From positions 1-54,672 of the forward strand of contig JAWRHV010000012.1 of NCBI GenBank assembly GCA_040266995.1: a DNA stretch of 54,672 nt. The letters run 5' to 3'. Below the pieces are notes generated by a model. That model made no database searches and was not told the DNA's origin. It saw only the letters and a program-made list of their open reading frames with translations. The DNA comes from UBA4312 sp040266995. Its GTDB lineage: Bacteria; Bacillota_I; Bacilli_A; Erysipelotrichales; Erysipelotrichaceae. Every line of letters begins with the position of its first letter. Position 1 is the first letter of the stretch. This document shows, piece by piece, positions 17,705-26,850 of the stretch. A program made the translations under genes and the position numbers.

Positions 17705-17712
17705 TTTATCGT

Positions 17713-18309
17713 ATGAAAACAATATGGCAGGAACATAAACCGCGGATCATCGATCTGGACAAGAACAAAAAATCAGCTGTATTCATTCCCTTGATCAAGA
17801 AAGAAGATGGCTATCACGTACTTTTTGAAATTCGAAGTGCCAACATACGGCAGCCTGGGGATGTCAGCTTTCCGGGAGGAAAAATGGAAAAAGGAGAGAA
17901 GCCGGTGGATACCGCCATTCGTGAAACGATGGAAGAATTAAGGATCCAAAGAGAACAGATTGAGCTCTTTGGGCAAGCAGATACATATGTCACCGGAAAA
18001 AACCGGATCATTTACGCGTTTGTGGGAGAAATCAAGGAACCAATTGATCCGAACGAAGAAGTGGAATCGGTTTTTACGGTTCCATTGCATCATCTGATGG
18101 AAGTACATCCGGAGATTTATATATCGACGATGGTTGAAAAACCGGCAGATGATTTTCCATATGATCGAATTCAGAACGGGAAAGAGTATCATTGGATGAA
18201 AGGAAAAAAAGAGGTTCTCTTCTATACGTATAAGAATTACACAATATGGGGCATCACAGCCAAGATACTCCAGGCATTTCTGGAGGTAATGAAAGAAGAA
18301 AATAAATAA
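17713..18309 (+). CDS. NUDIX hydrolase (CoA-pyrophosphatase-like)
   Basis: A 198-residue NUDIX pyrophosphohydrolase. The Nudix box GGKMEKGEKPVDTAIRETME, followed by EL, matches GX5EX7REUXEEXGU in the catalytic region (about residues 56-78), apart from the final Gly-Leu positions. The segment RSANIRQPGDVSFPGG just before it is the UPF0035-type signature of the NudL/YeaB coenzyme-A pyrophosphatase group. The ATG at 17713 is used because the in-frame ATG at 17662 lies inside the previous terminator. The last 19 codons are duplicated downstream of the helicase at 23515, encoding almost the same residues (GITAKILQAFLEV, then M or I, then KEENK). This gene's 3' end is therefore one boundary of an inserted island. 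Confidence 0.85.
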   Translation: MKTIWQEHKPRIIDLDKNKKSAVFIPLIKKEDGYHVLFEIRSANIRQPGDVSFPGGKMEKGEKPVDTAIRETMEELRIQREQIELFGQADTYVTGKNRIIYAFVGEIKEPIDPNEEVESVFTVPLHHLMEVHPEIYISTMVEKPADDFPYDRIQNGKEYHWMKGKKEVLFYTYKNYTIWGITAKILQAFLEVMKEENK

Positions 18310-18316
18310 GGCAGAG
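18250..18316 (+). repeat. Left 67-bp direct repeat (island boundary)
   Basis: From GGCATCACAGCC through CAGAG this 67-bp stretch matches 23515-23581 with four substitutions and no gaps. It covers the end of the NUDIX gene, its stop codon and the first arm of the terminator. The coding sense is kept in both copies. Confidence 0.9.
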
Positions 18317-18341
18317 TAAATTAATTGAGCTCTGTTTTTTT
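18312..18341 (+). terminator. Terminator at the left island junction
   Basis: CAGAG (18312-18316) pairs with CTCTG (18330-18334), followed by seven T residues. The 13-nt loop is long. The right-hand copy has a 10-bp stem beginning with the same CAGAG, so this appears to be a rebuilt hybrid hairpin. Confidence 0.6.
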
Positions 18342-18857
18342 GTATCCGCGGACAATAAAAGTTAACAACAAACGAAAATGTGTATGGCTTAGATTAGATT
18401 GATTTTTATTGGTGATTGATAGAAAGATGGATGAAATGATAGAGAAGATTAGGTATAATAAACTATGTTGATTCATTTATTACAAAGAATAAGACTTTTG
18501 ATAGATTGTTTAAATGTGATTGATTTCATTATCTAAAAACGTATTTGTTTTTTGTTATATAACTATATAATAAAGTTGGATTAATATACAAATTAACCGT
18601 ATTATATTTATAAACGCAATTAAAGATTAATTAAGTTAGATATTGCATAAAGAATATGAAGCTCTGCATTGGGGGGATTGAGGACACAGTAATGTGTTTC
18701 GATGGTAGACAACTCTTTAATATGCATATCAATCAATTCAGAAGCAAGAATATGAATTTATGATGGCTTTTAAAAACATACAGTCTGTTAACAAATAAAA
18801 GACATTTGTGTTTGATAGAAATATAAATATATATAAATGAAAAAGTAGGGGCTGAGG
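18342..18857 (+). other. AT-rich upstream region of the helicase gene
   Basis: About 516 bases with no open frame above 35 codons. It contains a possible promoter: TTTGTT, then 16 nt, then TATAAT near 18565-18570. An ATG-initiated 35-codon frame begins near 18657 without a ribosome site. I see no RNA gene or toxin. Candidate content is the promoter and long leader of the defence gene. Confidence 0.4.
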
Positions 18858-21800
18858 ATGATGGATAAGAAAAAACTAGATCGATGGGCAGATAAATTAT
18901 TAGATACAGGAAAAAGAAATAATTTAATAAATTTTAGGGATACAAAAGCGTCTTCAGCGGAAGTGCTTTATCCAGATTGTGAAACATTTTTTTCTAAATG
19001 TCTGTCAGGACATGTATTTGAGGTGTTTGATCCAAGAATTCCTGATGAAGAAGAGGATAATGAAATTACAAATAGAAATCAGGAAAAGATATTAACAAAA
19101 AGCGAGTATAGAAACATTTATGCTTCAAGGATTAAAAATAGTCGATATATATTGGCTCATGCCCAGACACCTAATCCGATAAAAGCGGTAAAGAACATAG
19201 CAAAAAAAGCAAAAGAATTACAAGATGAAAGTGGTATTAATGTTGCGTATCTTGCATTCGGATTTATCAAGTGGAATGAAAGAGAAGGATCTGAAGTTTT
19301 TTATCGTGCACCGCTGCTTTTAATTCATATCAATATCATTACTGGAACCGTTATAGACCCTATAAGAATCGAAGTTGGTGATGATGATGTAGTAGTAAAT
19401 CCTACTTTTAATTATTTATTACAGGCTAATTATGGACTCTCACTTCCTGCCTATGATGATGGAGATTCATTGGCGACATACTATGAAAAGGTTACAACCA
19501 TTATTAAAAAAATGGGTTGGGAAACGATTAATGAATGTAAAATAGGCACCTTCTCTTTTTTAAAGATAAATATGTATGAGGATCTTAAAAATAACACAGA
19601 TAAAATACTTGAGAATGAAAATGTAAAAGCTTTATTAGGTGAATCTTCTTCTACAAGTTTCGGTTTATCTGGAGAAAATCACATTGTTCAAAATCCTATT
19701 ATTGACTTACATACAGTCGTTGATGCTGACTCAAGCCAAATTGAAGCAGTAGAAATGGCTAAGAGTGGGAAAAGTTTTGTTTTACAAGGACCTCCGGGCA
19801 CCGGAAAGAGTCAAACGATAACAAACATAATTGCGGAATGTCTCCATGATGGAAAGAAAGTGTTGTTCGTTTCAGAAAAACAAGCGGCCCTGAATGTAGT
19901 TTTTGATAAATTAAAAAAAGCAGGATTAGCTGATTTTTGTTTAGAATTGCATAGTCATAAAGCAAATAAGAAAGCTGTAATAGCTGAGCTTAATCGTACA
20001 CTTGAAGTTCCTAAAAGTAAGGTTTCTTCTACTGCAAAAGAAGAAATTAGACAAAAAAAGTCCGCCCAGAGCAAGCTTGATAGATATGCAGAAGAGCTTC
20101 ATAAAAAAAGAAATGGTATAGAAAAGTCATTATATCAATTATTTGAAGCGTATTCTGCTGAGAGAGAATATCCGGATATTCAAGTTGAATTAAAAAACAT
20201 TCAAGAAAAAGGAAAGGAGTATCTTGAACAATGTGTGAAAATGTTGGAGCAGTATTCGGAGTATGTTCCATCGATAGGTCAAAACTATAGAAGTAATCCT
20301 TGGTATGGATTTAATAATGTACACATTGGATATGAGCAAAGAAATCAACTAAAACAAGATTTTTTAAAGCTGATTGAGGGCTTTAGAGAACTACAAATAA
20401 AAACAAATGAACTAAAGCATAAATATGAGTCGCCACAGTTAAATTATATAGAAACTGTGAAATGGCAAAAAATCCTTGCGTTTTTGGCAAAGTCCGATGT
20501 TGTTACACCAACAATGTTATCTCAAGATAGTTTGGAAAAGATGGTTCCTGCTTTGATACAGCTTAAAGACTTAAGCGAAATAATCGTTCAAGAAAGAAAT
20601 AACATACTGCTAGATTTCAAAGAAGACGTTTTGTCTGAGCTAAATGGAAAAGAAATATATACTGAACTTACAGAACAGTTTAACGGAGTATTTGCTCGTA
20701 TCTTAAACAAGGATTATAAAAATATTGTTACTAAGGTACAAATGCTATCGAAAGATGGGAAAAAATTCAAATATCAGCAAATTGTGGATTTTTCAAAAAA
20801 TTTGATGAGTCTGCAAGAATTAATAAATACATTTGATAATATAGCAATCCCTCTTCAAGATCAAATAGGTCCTTGTTATAAAGGTCCTGACACAAATTGG
20901 GATCACGTGATGGATTCAATCGAAGTACTCAGAAACTTCTTTGATCAAGAAACCATAAATTATGGATTACTTTCAAGTATGGATAGAGAACTGTTTATAA
21001 ATAATCAAGATATGTTCTGGAGCGATGCTATAGAGCTTGAAGAAAGGGCTAAGGCTATTGCTGAAGCAAAAGAACGTGTGCAGAATTGTTTTGATACAGA
21101 AATCCTCAATCTTGATAAACAAGGCTACGATTATTGTATAAAAAAAGTGCTTAAATGTTCTGAAGATTTTGAGAAGCTTGGTAACTGGATTGGTTTTATG
21201 ACGTTACTGGATCATATGAACAAAATGGAGCTACAACCTTATATTGATTTAATCATTAATAAACAAATAGAAGCAGATGAAGTTGTCGGCACATATAAAA
21301 AAGCTTTTTATAAACAATGGATAGAGTATATCATATTCTCTGTTCGAGAATTGTCATCTTTCTCGAGAATCAAACAAGATCAAGCAGTCAGAAACTTTGT
21401 AGAACAAGATGGTATACAATATGAAATTAGCAAAGCCCAAATAAAGTCGGAATTATCTCAAAAGCGACCTAATTTAGATATGATTGCTGGAGGAAGCGCT
21501 GTTGCAATCCTTCGTAGAGAAGGACAAAAGAAAAGAAAACAGATGCCTATTAGAAAGCTTTTGCTAGTAACGGGAGATCTTGTTCAAATATTAAAGCCTT
21601 GTTTTTTGATGTCACCACTTAGCGTAAGTACTTTTTTAGACTCTGAAAAAATTAGTTTTGATACAGTTGTCTTTGATGAAGCATCTCAGATTTTTCCTCA
21701 AGACGCAATTGGTGCTATCTATAGAGGAAAACAGTTGATTGTTGTTGGAGACTCCAAACAAATGCCGCCAAGCAATTTTTTCAATGCTTCTGCTGACATA

Positions 21801-23495
21801 GACGATGACGATGAAGAGGTTGGAGATATCAATGATTTTGAATCTATATTGGATATTTGTAGTTCGGTTTTTAACACTGAAAGACTTGTATGGCATTATC
21901 GTAGCCACTATGAACAATTAATAGCTTTTTCGAATATAAACTTTTACAATAACAACCTCGTTACCTTTCCGTCATCATCAACAGATCATAAGGGCATTGG
22001 TGTAGATTATTACCATGTGGATGGAGTATTTGATAGAAAAAGCAAAACAAATAAAGCCGAGGCATTATTTATCATTGACTTGATTTATAAGAACATAGAA
22101 ACTCATCCTGATAGAAGTTTAGGTGTTGTAGCATTTTCCGTTTCTCAACAGAACTTAATAGAAAGACTTCTTTCGAAGAAAAGGGAAGAAGATCCTTCAT
22201 ATGAATGGTTTTTTAAAGCGGACAATCCTGAACCGTTTTTCATTAAGAACTTGGAGACTGTGCAGGGAGACGAAAGGGATACTATTATTTTCAGCGTTGC
22301 ATATGCTAAAGATACTCAAGGAAGGTTCATTCATAATTTTGGCCCACTAAATCGCGAAGGAGGAGAAAGAAGATTGAATGTCGCCGTTACAAGAGCTAAA
22401 GATAATGTGCAGTTAGTAGCATCAATAAGCTATACAGATATAAATCTTAATAGATCCGGATCGGAAGGGGTTCGTTTGTTGAGAGCATATTTAGATTATG
22501 CACAGAACGGAGAGATTGCACTTGAGAGGGCAATAACAGTTACAAGCGATGATCATTTTGATTCTTATTTTGAACAAGAAATATGTGATTTTTTAAGAGA
22601 TCAGGGTTTTACAGTAGATACTCAAGTTGGTTGTTCAGGATATAGAATCGATCTTGGATTAAGAAAACCGGGTAGTTCGAATTATTTGCTCGCAATAGAA
22701 TGTGACGGAGCTACGTATCATAGTTCAAAAAATGCTCGAGATCGTGATAGTCTTAGGCAAAGGGTTTTAGAAAATATGGGATGGCAATTCTATCGAATTT
22801 GGTCAACTGACTGGTATCGAAATAAAATGGTTGAAAAAGAGCGTTTACTACGTGCGGTGAAGGATGCTATTGAAAACAGTAAAAAACCATCATCAACAAA
22901 CTCTAAAATAGATAGCGGTCAAACTGGGCCAATAGATATGGAACAAAAACGTTTTATAATTGAAAAAAAGGAAGCAACTTACAATTTTCCTAAATATATT
23001 CAAGCAGATGCGATGACAATAATGATTTTGAATATGGATGACTTTCAAAATGGGATACGAAAGATTCTTGAAAAAGAGGCTCCTTTAGCAGAAGAATATT
23101 TGCTAAAGAGAATCATTAAACTATTTGGACGTGAAAAAATAAGCAAAACTGTTATTAGGGATTTTAATAGTAAAATGTATCTATGTGAGAGAAGAGGTAT
23201 CATTCGTAGAAACGGTTTCCTATATTTGAAAGAGGAGAATAAATATAAACTACGAGTGCCGGGTGTTAAAAGGAAAATAGGGATGATATCTACTGAAGAA
23301 ATAGCGGCTGGTTTATACGAATTGATCAAACAGAATATTACAGTATCTAAAGACAACCTATATAAAACTATGACAAATTTATTGGGATTTAGCAGAACGG
23401 GAGATACAATCGTAAATAAGTATGACGATGCTTTATCTGAATTGATAAAAGATAACTTGATTAAAATAGAAAATAACCAGGTTTCTCTTAAATGA
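18858..23495 (+). CDS. hhe: Hhe-type defence protein: DUF4011-helicase-Vsr-DUF3320
   Basis: A 1545-residue multidomain protein. The N-terminal DUF4011-like region includes KLLDTGKRNNLINF (about 13-26), the typical opening. A split superfamily 1 helicase follows: Walker A GPPGTGKSQTITN (about 310-322), then a long coiled-coil-rich insertion. The second half has FDEASQIFPQDAIG (about 938), GDSKQMPPSNF, and the motif V/VI pair VQGDERDTIIFSV and LNVAVTRAKDNVQ. Residues about 1230-1345 form a Vsr/MTES_1575-type endonuclease with YRIDLGLRKP and LAIECDGATYHSS, holding the D...E-x-D acidic residues. The tail (about 1385-1450) resembles DUF3320. This order is that of the single-gene anti-phage system named Hhe. 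The ribosome site AGGGG lies 6 nt before the first of two adjacent ATGs. It is the only gene of the island. Confidence 0.85.
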   Translation: MMDKKKLDRWADKLLDTGKRNNLINFRDTKASSAEVLYPDCETFFSKCLSGHVFEVFDPRIPDEEEDNEITNRNQEKILTKSEYRNIYASRIKNSRYILAHAQTPNPIKAVKNIAKKAKELQDESGINVAYLAFGFIKWNEREGSEVFYRAPLLLIHINIITGTVIDPIRIEVGDDDVVVNPTFNYLLQANYGLSLPAYDDGDSLATYYEKVTTIIKKMGWETINECKIGTFSFLKINMYEDLKNNTDKILENENVKALLGESSSTSFGLSGENHIVQNPIIDLHTVVDADSSQIEAVEMAKSGKSFVLQGPPGTGKSQTITNIIAECLHDGKKVLFVSEKQAALNVVFDKLKKAGLADFCLELHSHKANKKAVIAELNRTLEVPKSKVSSTAKEEIRQKKSAQSKLDRYAEELHKKRNGIEKSLYQLFEAYSAEREYPDIQVELKNIQEKGKEYLEQCVKMLEQYSEYVPSIGQNYRSNPWYGFNNVHIGYEQRNQLKQDFLKLIEGFRELQIKTNELKHKYESPQLNYIETVKWQKILAFLAKSDVVTPTMLSQDSLEKMVPALIQLKDLSEIIVQERNNILLDFKEDVLSELNGKEIYTELTEQFNGVFARILNKDYKNIVTKVQMLSKDGKKFKYQQIVDFSKNLMSLQELINTFDNIAIPLQDQIGPCYKGPDTNWDHVMDSIEVLRNFFDQETINYGLLSSMDRELFINNQDMFWSDAIELEERAKAIAEAKERVQNCFDTEILNLDKQGYDYCIKKVLKCSEDFEKLGNWIGFMTLLDHMNKMELQPYIDLIINKQIEADEVVGTYKKAFYKQWIEYIIFSVRELSSFSRIKQDQAVRNFVEQDGIQYEISKAQIKSELSQKRPNLDMIAGGSAVAILRREGQKKRKQMPIRKLLLVTGDLVQILKPCFLMSPLSVSTFLDSEKISFDTVVFDEASQIFPQDAIGAIYRGKQLIVVGDSKQMPPSNFFNASADIDDDDEEVGDINDFESILDICSSVFNTERLVWHYRSHYEQLIAFSNINFYNNNLVTFPSSSTDHKGIGVDYYHVDGVFDRKSKTNKAEALFIIDLIYKNIETHPDRSLGVVAFSVSQQNLIERLLSKKREEDPSYEWFFKADNPEPFFIKNLETVQGDERDTIIFSVAYAKDTQGRFIHNFGPLNREGGERRLNVAVTRAKDNVQLVASISYTDINLNRSGSEGVRLLRAYLDYAQNGEIALERAITVTSDDHFDSYFEQEICDFLRDQGFTVDTQVGCSGYRIDLGLRKPGSSNYLLAIECDGATYHSSKNARDRDSLRQRVLENMGWQFYRIWSTDWYRNKMVEKERLLRAVKDAIENSKKPSSTNSKIDSGQTGPIDMEQKRFIIEKKEATYNFPKYIQADAMTIMILNMDDFQNGIRKILEKEAPLAEEYLLKRIIKLFGREKISKTVIRDFNSKMYLCERRGIIRRNGFLYLKEENKYKLRVPGVKRKIGMISTEEIAAGLYELIKQNITVSKDNLYKTMTNLLGFSRTGDTIVNKYDDALSELIKDNLIKIENNQVSLK

Positions 23496-23514
23496 TAGAG
23501 CTCTTTACTTATAT

Positions 23515-23581
23515 GGCATCACAGCCAAGATACTCCAGGCATTTCTGGAAGTGATAAAAGAAGAAAATAAATAAGACAGAG
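23515..23581 (+). repeat. Right 67-bp direct repeat (island boundary)
   Basis: Second copy of the NUDIX 3' end, 94 percent identical to 18250-18316. Translated in the old frame it still gives GITAKILQAFLEVIKEENK and a stop, but it lacks any upstream coding part. It starts 19 bp after the helicase stop. Confidence 0.9.
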
Positions 23582-23599
23582 CGGAGATTCTCCGCTCTG
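23577..23599. terminator. Shared terminator at the right island junction
   Basis: A perfect 10-bp stem CAGAGCGGAG (23577-23586) / CTCCGCTCTG (23590-23599) with an ATT loop. It sits between the convergent helicase and surface-protein genes. On the minus strand the sequence after the stem is T-rich. It is probably the original NUDIX terminator. Confidence 0.75.
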
Positions 23600-23601
23600 A
23601 T

Positions 23602-26061
23602 TTACTTACGATGTTTCTTGGAAATAAGCAAGACGATGAAAGCCAATAGAGCAACCAGCATGATCAGCAGGATAGCCGATGCCACTTGTCCGGTATTCGC
23701 GGCTGTCGTAGCGCCTTTTTTCTTTGTAGGCGGTTTGACTTCAGGGTCTTTTACCGTTTTGGATGTCTTTGTGTTTGTCACAACATAACCATCTTCTGCA
23801 TTGCCTGAAATGGAAGAGGTATATCCTGTTATGGCATCTTCCTTGATCGTATACTTGATCGGATTTTTTTGATCATAGGCATCTAAACCGGTAAAGGTAT
23901 ACTGCCAATGATTATCCTTGTTAAGCTGGACAGAGTCGATTTCCTTGCCGTTGGCATATAGGCGTATCATAACCCCGTCGGTAGGTGTTCCTACCCATTT
24001 CTTAGTGACCGGGACCGATACTTTTCCGATCATTGTATTGGTGATAACGAAGCCGGTTTCTACTGTACCGGAAATACCGGTCACATAACCATCAACCTTC
24101 ACTTCCTGTATTGTATAGTTGATTTCGTGGCCGTCGGTTTCATCATACTTTGGTAATTCGGTAAATGTATAATTCCAGTTGTTGTCATCGGACAAAGAAA
24201 TCATATCCGCTATCTTACCATCCGCTAATACCCATATATCAACATAGTCGACAAGAATATCCCCGACCCACTTTTTGGTGACCGGAATCTCGATGGTCTC
24301 TGTATTCGTGTTTGTGAAGACGACGTCTTCCTGGATCGTACCGGAAGACTTGGATTGATATCCTTTTAGCTCGTCTTCTAAGAGTTCATATACAATTTCA
24401 TGACCATCGGTTTCATCGTATTTCGGTAGATCCGTAAAGGTATGTTTCCATTTATTATTTTGATCCAGTGTGATGGTTTGGATCTCTTTTCCGTCAGCGG
24501 TCAATCGGATCAACACATTGTCCGCAGCCGGACCGATCCATTCCTTCTCAACATGGATATCGATGGTCTCGATATTACGGTTGATAAGAAGGAAGCCGGT
24601 TTCTTGGGAACCGTCTGTTTCTGATTTATATCCGGTGACAGGATCTTCTTTTATAGAGTACTGAATCGGATTCCCTTGGTCGTCGTATTGTTCCAGACCG
24701 GTAAATGAATCGCTCCATCCGTTCTCTTCGCTCAATTCGAGTTTCAATCCCGTTGGATTGTCGTTTCGGATCAGCTCCACATGGACAGGACCGACAGCCG
24801 GACCGATCCATTTCTTTGTGACCGGAATATTTATGTTTCCGCTGATGGTATTGGTAAAGATGGTTCCATTGAGTAGATCCCCTTCTTTACGGGAGCGGTA
24901 GCCTTCTATTTCGGCCTCTTCTAAATCATAGATGATTTCGTGGCCATCCTTTTCATCGTATTTTGGTAAATTTTCAAACACGTACTGCCAATTGTTGGAT
25001 TCTGAAAGATCGATAGAATCTATGACGGTTTCATCCGCAATCAGGTTGATCGTAGCCGATGCGGCAGCCGGGCCTTGCCATACCTTCGTTACAGGAATGG
25101 AAAGAGTCTCGGTGCTTGTGTTGATAAATAACAAGCCTGTTGGCGTTTCTTCCATCCTGGATGTATAACCGGCTGTATTCGATTCGGACACATGATAGGT
25201 ATATTCTGATCCGTTAGGGGCATAGATAGGCAGATTGTCAAACGAACCGGACCAGCCGTTGTCATTATTTAAGATCAATGTATAAGGTAAAGCCTCCGTA
25301 ACTATCATAGAGCCATTCGAATACGAGCGATAGATGGAGAAAGCAGCCGAGGATGCAGCGGGGCCGATCCATTCTTTTGTAACCTGGATAGACGTGGTCG
25401 GACAAAAGATCCGAGAAGCCTCCTGGTTTTCGGTAGCCACGGTAATGGATTTTGAGGCCGACGCAAAAGAGATCGAGCCGGAAACATCTTGTTCTGTACT
25501 TAAGGTCATATGAATAAGCAGTGTTCCACTGCCATCGCCCATAACCGGGCCAAAAGTCAGTTTGTATGTTCCGTTGCCTAGATCTTCTACAGAAGAAAAG
25601 TGTTGTTCATAATTCGAAATAGAACTGGTGGTAATCATATGAGAAGGGACTGTAGCGAACAGATAGTCTCCTTCATGAACGGTAGTAAATGAATAATTAA
25701 TGGAAGCGACGACGGTTTCCTGGGAAGTGTAGATTTCTTTATCGGTTGTGATTGAAGCGGTAATAAAAGCAGAAATGTCTCTTGGTTCTGTTTGCTCCGG
25801 TGGAGCATTTGGATTCTGCTCGGTCATGATATCCTGCACATCGGTCGTATCATAAAACGGTGTTCCTTCCGAAACATAAGGTTCCATGGCTGGTTCCGTT
25901 CCTGATTCATCCGTTACTTCCGAACCGTTATCTATAGGTTCCTCAATAACAGTCGTATCCCCTTCTTGTGCATAGATAGATGGAGTTGATTGTGAAGCCC
26001 CTTGGAAAAAGACAAGAAGGCACAATAAACCGAGCCAGAATCGTAGTAGATTATGCCTCAT
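23602..26061 (-). CDS. Cell-surface protein with six CnaB domains
   Basis: An 819-residue secreted, wall-associated protein. A signal peptide occupies residues 1-32 (RFWLGLLCLLVFFQGASQS), followed by an acidic linker to about 95. A beta-rich adhesin-like region spans about 96-220 and then six CnaB-type repeats at about 224-317, 319-406, 409-497, 499-586, 588-677 and 679-765. Each opens with a VTKxW-like strand (Lys), has KYDETDGHEI or an equivalent, an E in IKED/LEED-GY, and ends in TNT or INT. These residues supply the Lys, Glu and Asn of internal isopeptide bonds. The C-terminus is TTAANTGQ, a hydrophobic helix and KKHRK, a sortase-like signal without the usual LP. The ATG at 26061 follows AGGTGA; an in-frame GTG lies 9 nt earlier. 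Probable adhesin or stalk protein; ligand unknown. Confidence 0.85.
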   Translation of the reverse strand: MRHNLLRFWLGLLCLLVFFQGASQSTPSIYAQEGDTTVIEEPIDNGSEVTDESGTEPAMEPYVSEGTPFYDTTDVQDIMTEQNPNAPPEQTEPRDISAFITASITTDKEIYTSQETVVASINYSFTTVHEGDYLFATVPSHMITTSSISNYEQHFSSVEDLGNGTYKLTFGPVMGDGSGTLLIHMTLSTEQDVSGSISFASASKSITVATENQEASRIFCPTTSIQVTKEWIGPAASSAAFSIYRSYSNGSMIVTEALPYTLILNNDNGWSGSFDNLPIYAPNGSEYTYHVSESNTAGYTSRMEETPTGLLFINTSTETLSIPVTKVWQGPAAASATINLIADETVIDSIDLSESNNWQYVFENLPKYDEKDGHEIIYDLEEAEIEGYRSRKEGDLLNGTIFTNTISGNINIPVTKKWIGPAVGPVHVELIRNDNPTGLKLELSEENGWSDSFTGLEQYDDQGNPIQYSIKEDPVTGYKSETDGSQETGFLLINRNIETIDIHVEKEWIGPAADNVLIRLTADGKEIQTITLDQNNKWKHTFTDLPKYDETDGHEIVYELLEDELKGYQSKSSGTIQEDVVFTNTNTETIEIPVTKKWVGDILVDYVDIWVLADGKIADMISLSDDNNWNYTFTELPKYDETDGHEINYTIQEVKVDGYVTGISGTVETGFVITNTMIGKVSVPVTKKWVGTPTDGVMIRLYANGKEIDSVQLNKDNHWQYTFTGLDAYDQKNPIKYTIKEDAITGYTSSISGNAEDGYVVTNTKTSKTVKDPEVKPPTKKKGATTAANTGQVASAILLIMLVALLAFIVLLISKKHRK

Positions 26062-26414
26062 TTTTATCACCTATACATTCATAAATGTCCTTTCTAAATC
26101 CATAATATCGGTAGATGAAATCGATTAAAAGCCCAATTTGTATTCATTCCAGCCCAAAAATTATTTATTCTTATGGACAACAATAAAGTAGATAAAATAC
26201 ATTTGTTTTCTGAATGAGCATAAAAAGGACAGAAAACAGACATACTTGGACAAGGAGAATCCTCAATTTGTGCAACAATCAATAACAATGGACAATGAAA
26301 AATTGAAAAATTAGGTAGATAATACCCAAAAAGGGTTTATGGATTCGCTTCACAGGATTGAGAAATAACGAGGAATGTAAGGTATAAAAAGGTTAATATT
26401 CCTTAAATATGTAG
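26062..26414. other. Intergenic region upstream of the surface protein
   Basis: About 350 bases with no convincing gene. It should hold the promoter of the surface-protein gene on the minus strand, but no clear -35/-10 pair stands out. A 64-codon minus-strand frame (26094-26288) has no ribosome site and is judged spurious. Confidence 0.5.
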
Positions 26415-26441
26415 ATAAAAGAACCACGCAATACGTGGTTC
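26415..26441 (-). terminator. Terminator of the lysine-tailed protein gene
   Basis: Stem GAACCACG (26421-26428) / CGTGGTTC (26434-26441) with a 5-nt loop. The A-rich side on the left reads as T-rich after the hairpin on the minus strand. Confidence 0.65.
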
Positions 26442-26513
26442 GGATGATCGATTCTTTGTATGGATAGACCGTTTTTTGTGTGCAGGATTGAGCGGCTCAA
26501 TATAGATAGTGCA

Positions 26514-26774
26514 CTACTTACCTAGTAAATTCAGAAAACTACCTAGGTTCAAATCAGATTTTCCATCCTCTTTCTTGGATTCAGTATTCTCTGCCAGTTT
26601 TTCAATGGCAGCCCGGATCATCAGTTTTGTGGCTTCATTGCATTTACGATAACTGGTGATCATCTTCTTTTCATCGGCACTGAGTTTGAGGGTGGAGCCG
26701 GATTTCTTTTTGGTTGTCGTTTTTTTCTTGGTAGTGGATTCTTTTTTTGTTGATTTTGCCTTTGTTTCAGCCAT
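26514..26774 (-). CDS. Small protein with a histone-like lysine tail
   Basis: An 86-residue protein with two parts. Residues about 2-28 are a low-complexity Lys/Thr/Ser tail (AKSTKKESTTKKKTTTKKKS), like the tails of bacterial histone H1-like proteins. Residues 30-65 form a helical segment (LKLSADEKKMITSYRKCNEA) that resembles the linker helices found in XRE-type regulators. Nothing identifies a DNA-binding fold beyond the charge. The ATG at 26774 gives 8-nt spacing to AAAGGAG; the ATG at 26780 is also possible. It lies after galK on the same strand, without a strong terminator between them. Binding of nucleic acid or of an acidic partner is inference. Confidence 0.7.
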   Translation of the reverse strand: MAETKAKSTKKESTTKKKTTTKKKSGSTLKLSADEKKMITSYRKCNEATKLMIRAAIEKLAENTESKKEDGKSDLNLGSFLNLLGK

Positions 26775-26850
26775 GATCATAGTCTCCTTTATCTGTTTTC
26801 ACATTACGACAGATTCGCTTTGAAAACAATTGAAAAATAAATTATTTGTG

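Larger units (their letters stand above)
18317..23514 (+). mobile_element. AT-rich genomic island carrying a defence gene
   Basis: The 5.2-kb segment between the two 67-bp repeats is visibly richer in A and T than its flanks, with AAA, ATA, AGA and AAT codons dominating. It holds only a non-coding 5' region and the 1545-codon helicase-nuclease. The NUDIX 3' end is preserved on the left and left over on the right. That is the pattern of an element that integrated at a gene end and brought a replacement 3' end. No integrase or transposase is present, so mobility is lost, supplied in trans, or the insertion arose by recombination between homologous ends. Confidence 0.75.

Noticed and set aside
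18657..18764. 35-codon open frame upstream of the helicase gene
   Set aside because: No ribosome site and no motif; its length is expected by chance in this region.
23740..25410. Tandem DNA repeats of about 270 bp resembling a repeat array
   Set aside because: They are the CnaB protein repeats of the surface gene, diverged at DNA level; not a CRISPR or satellite.
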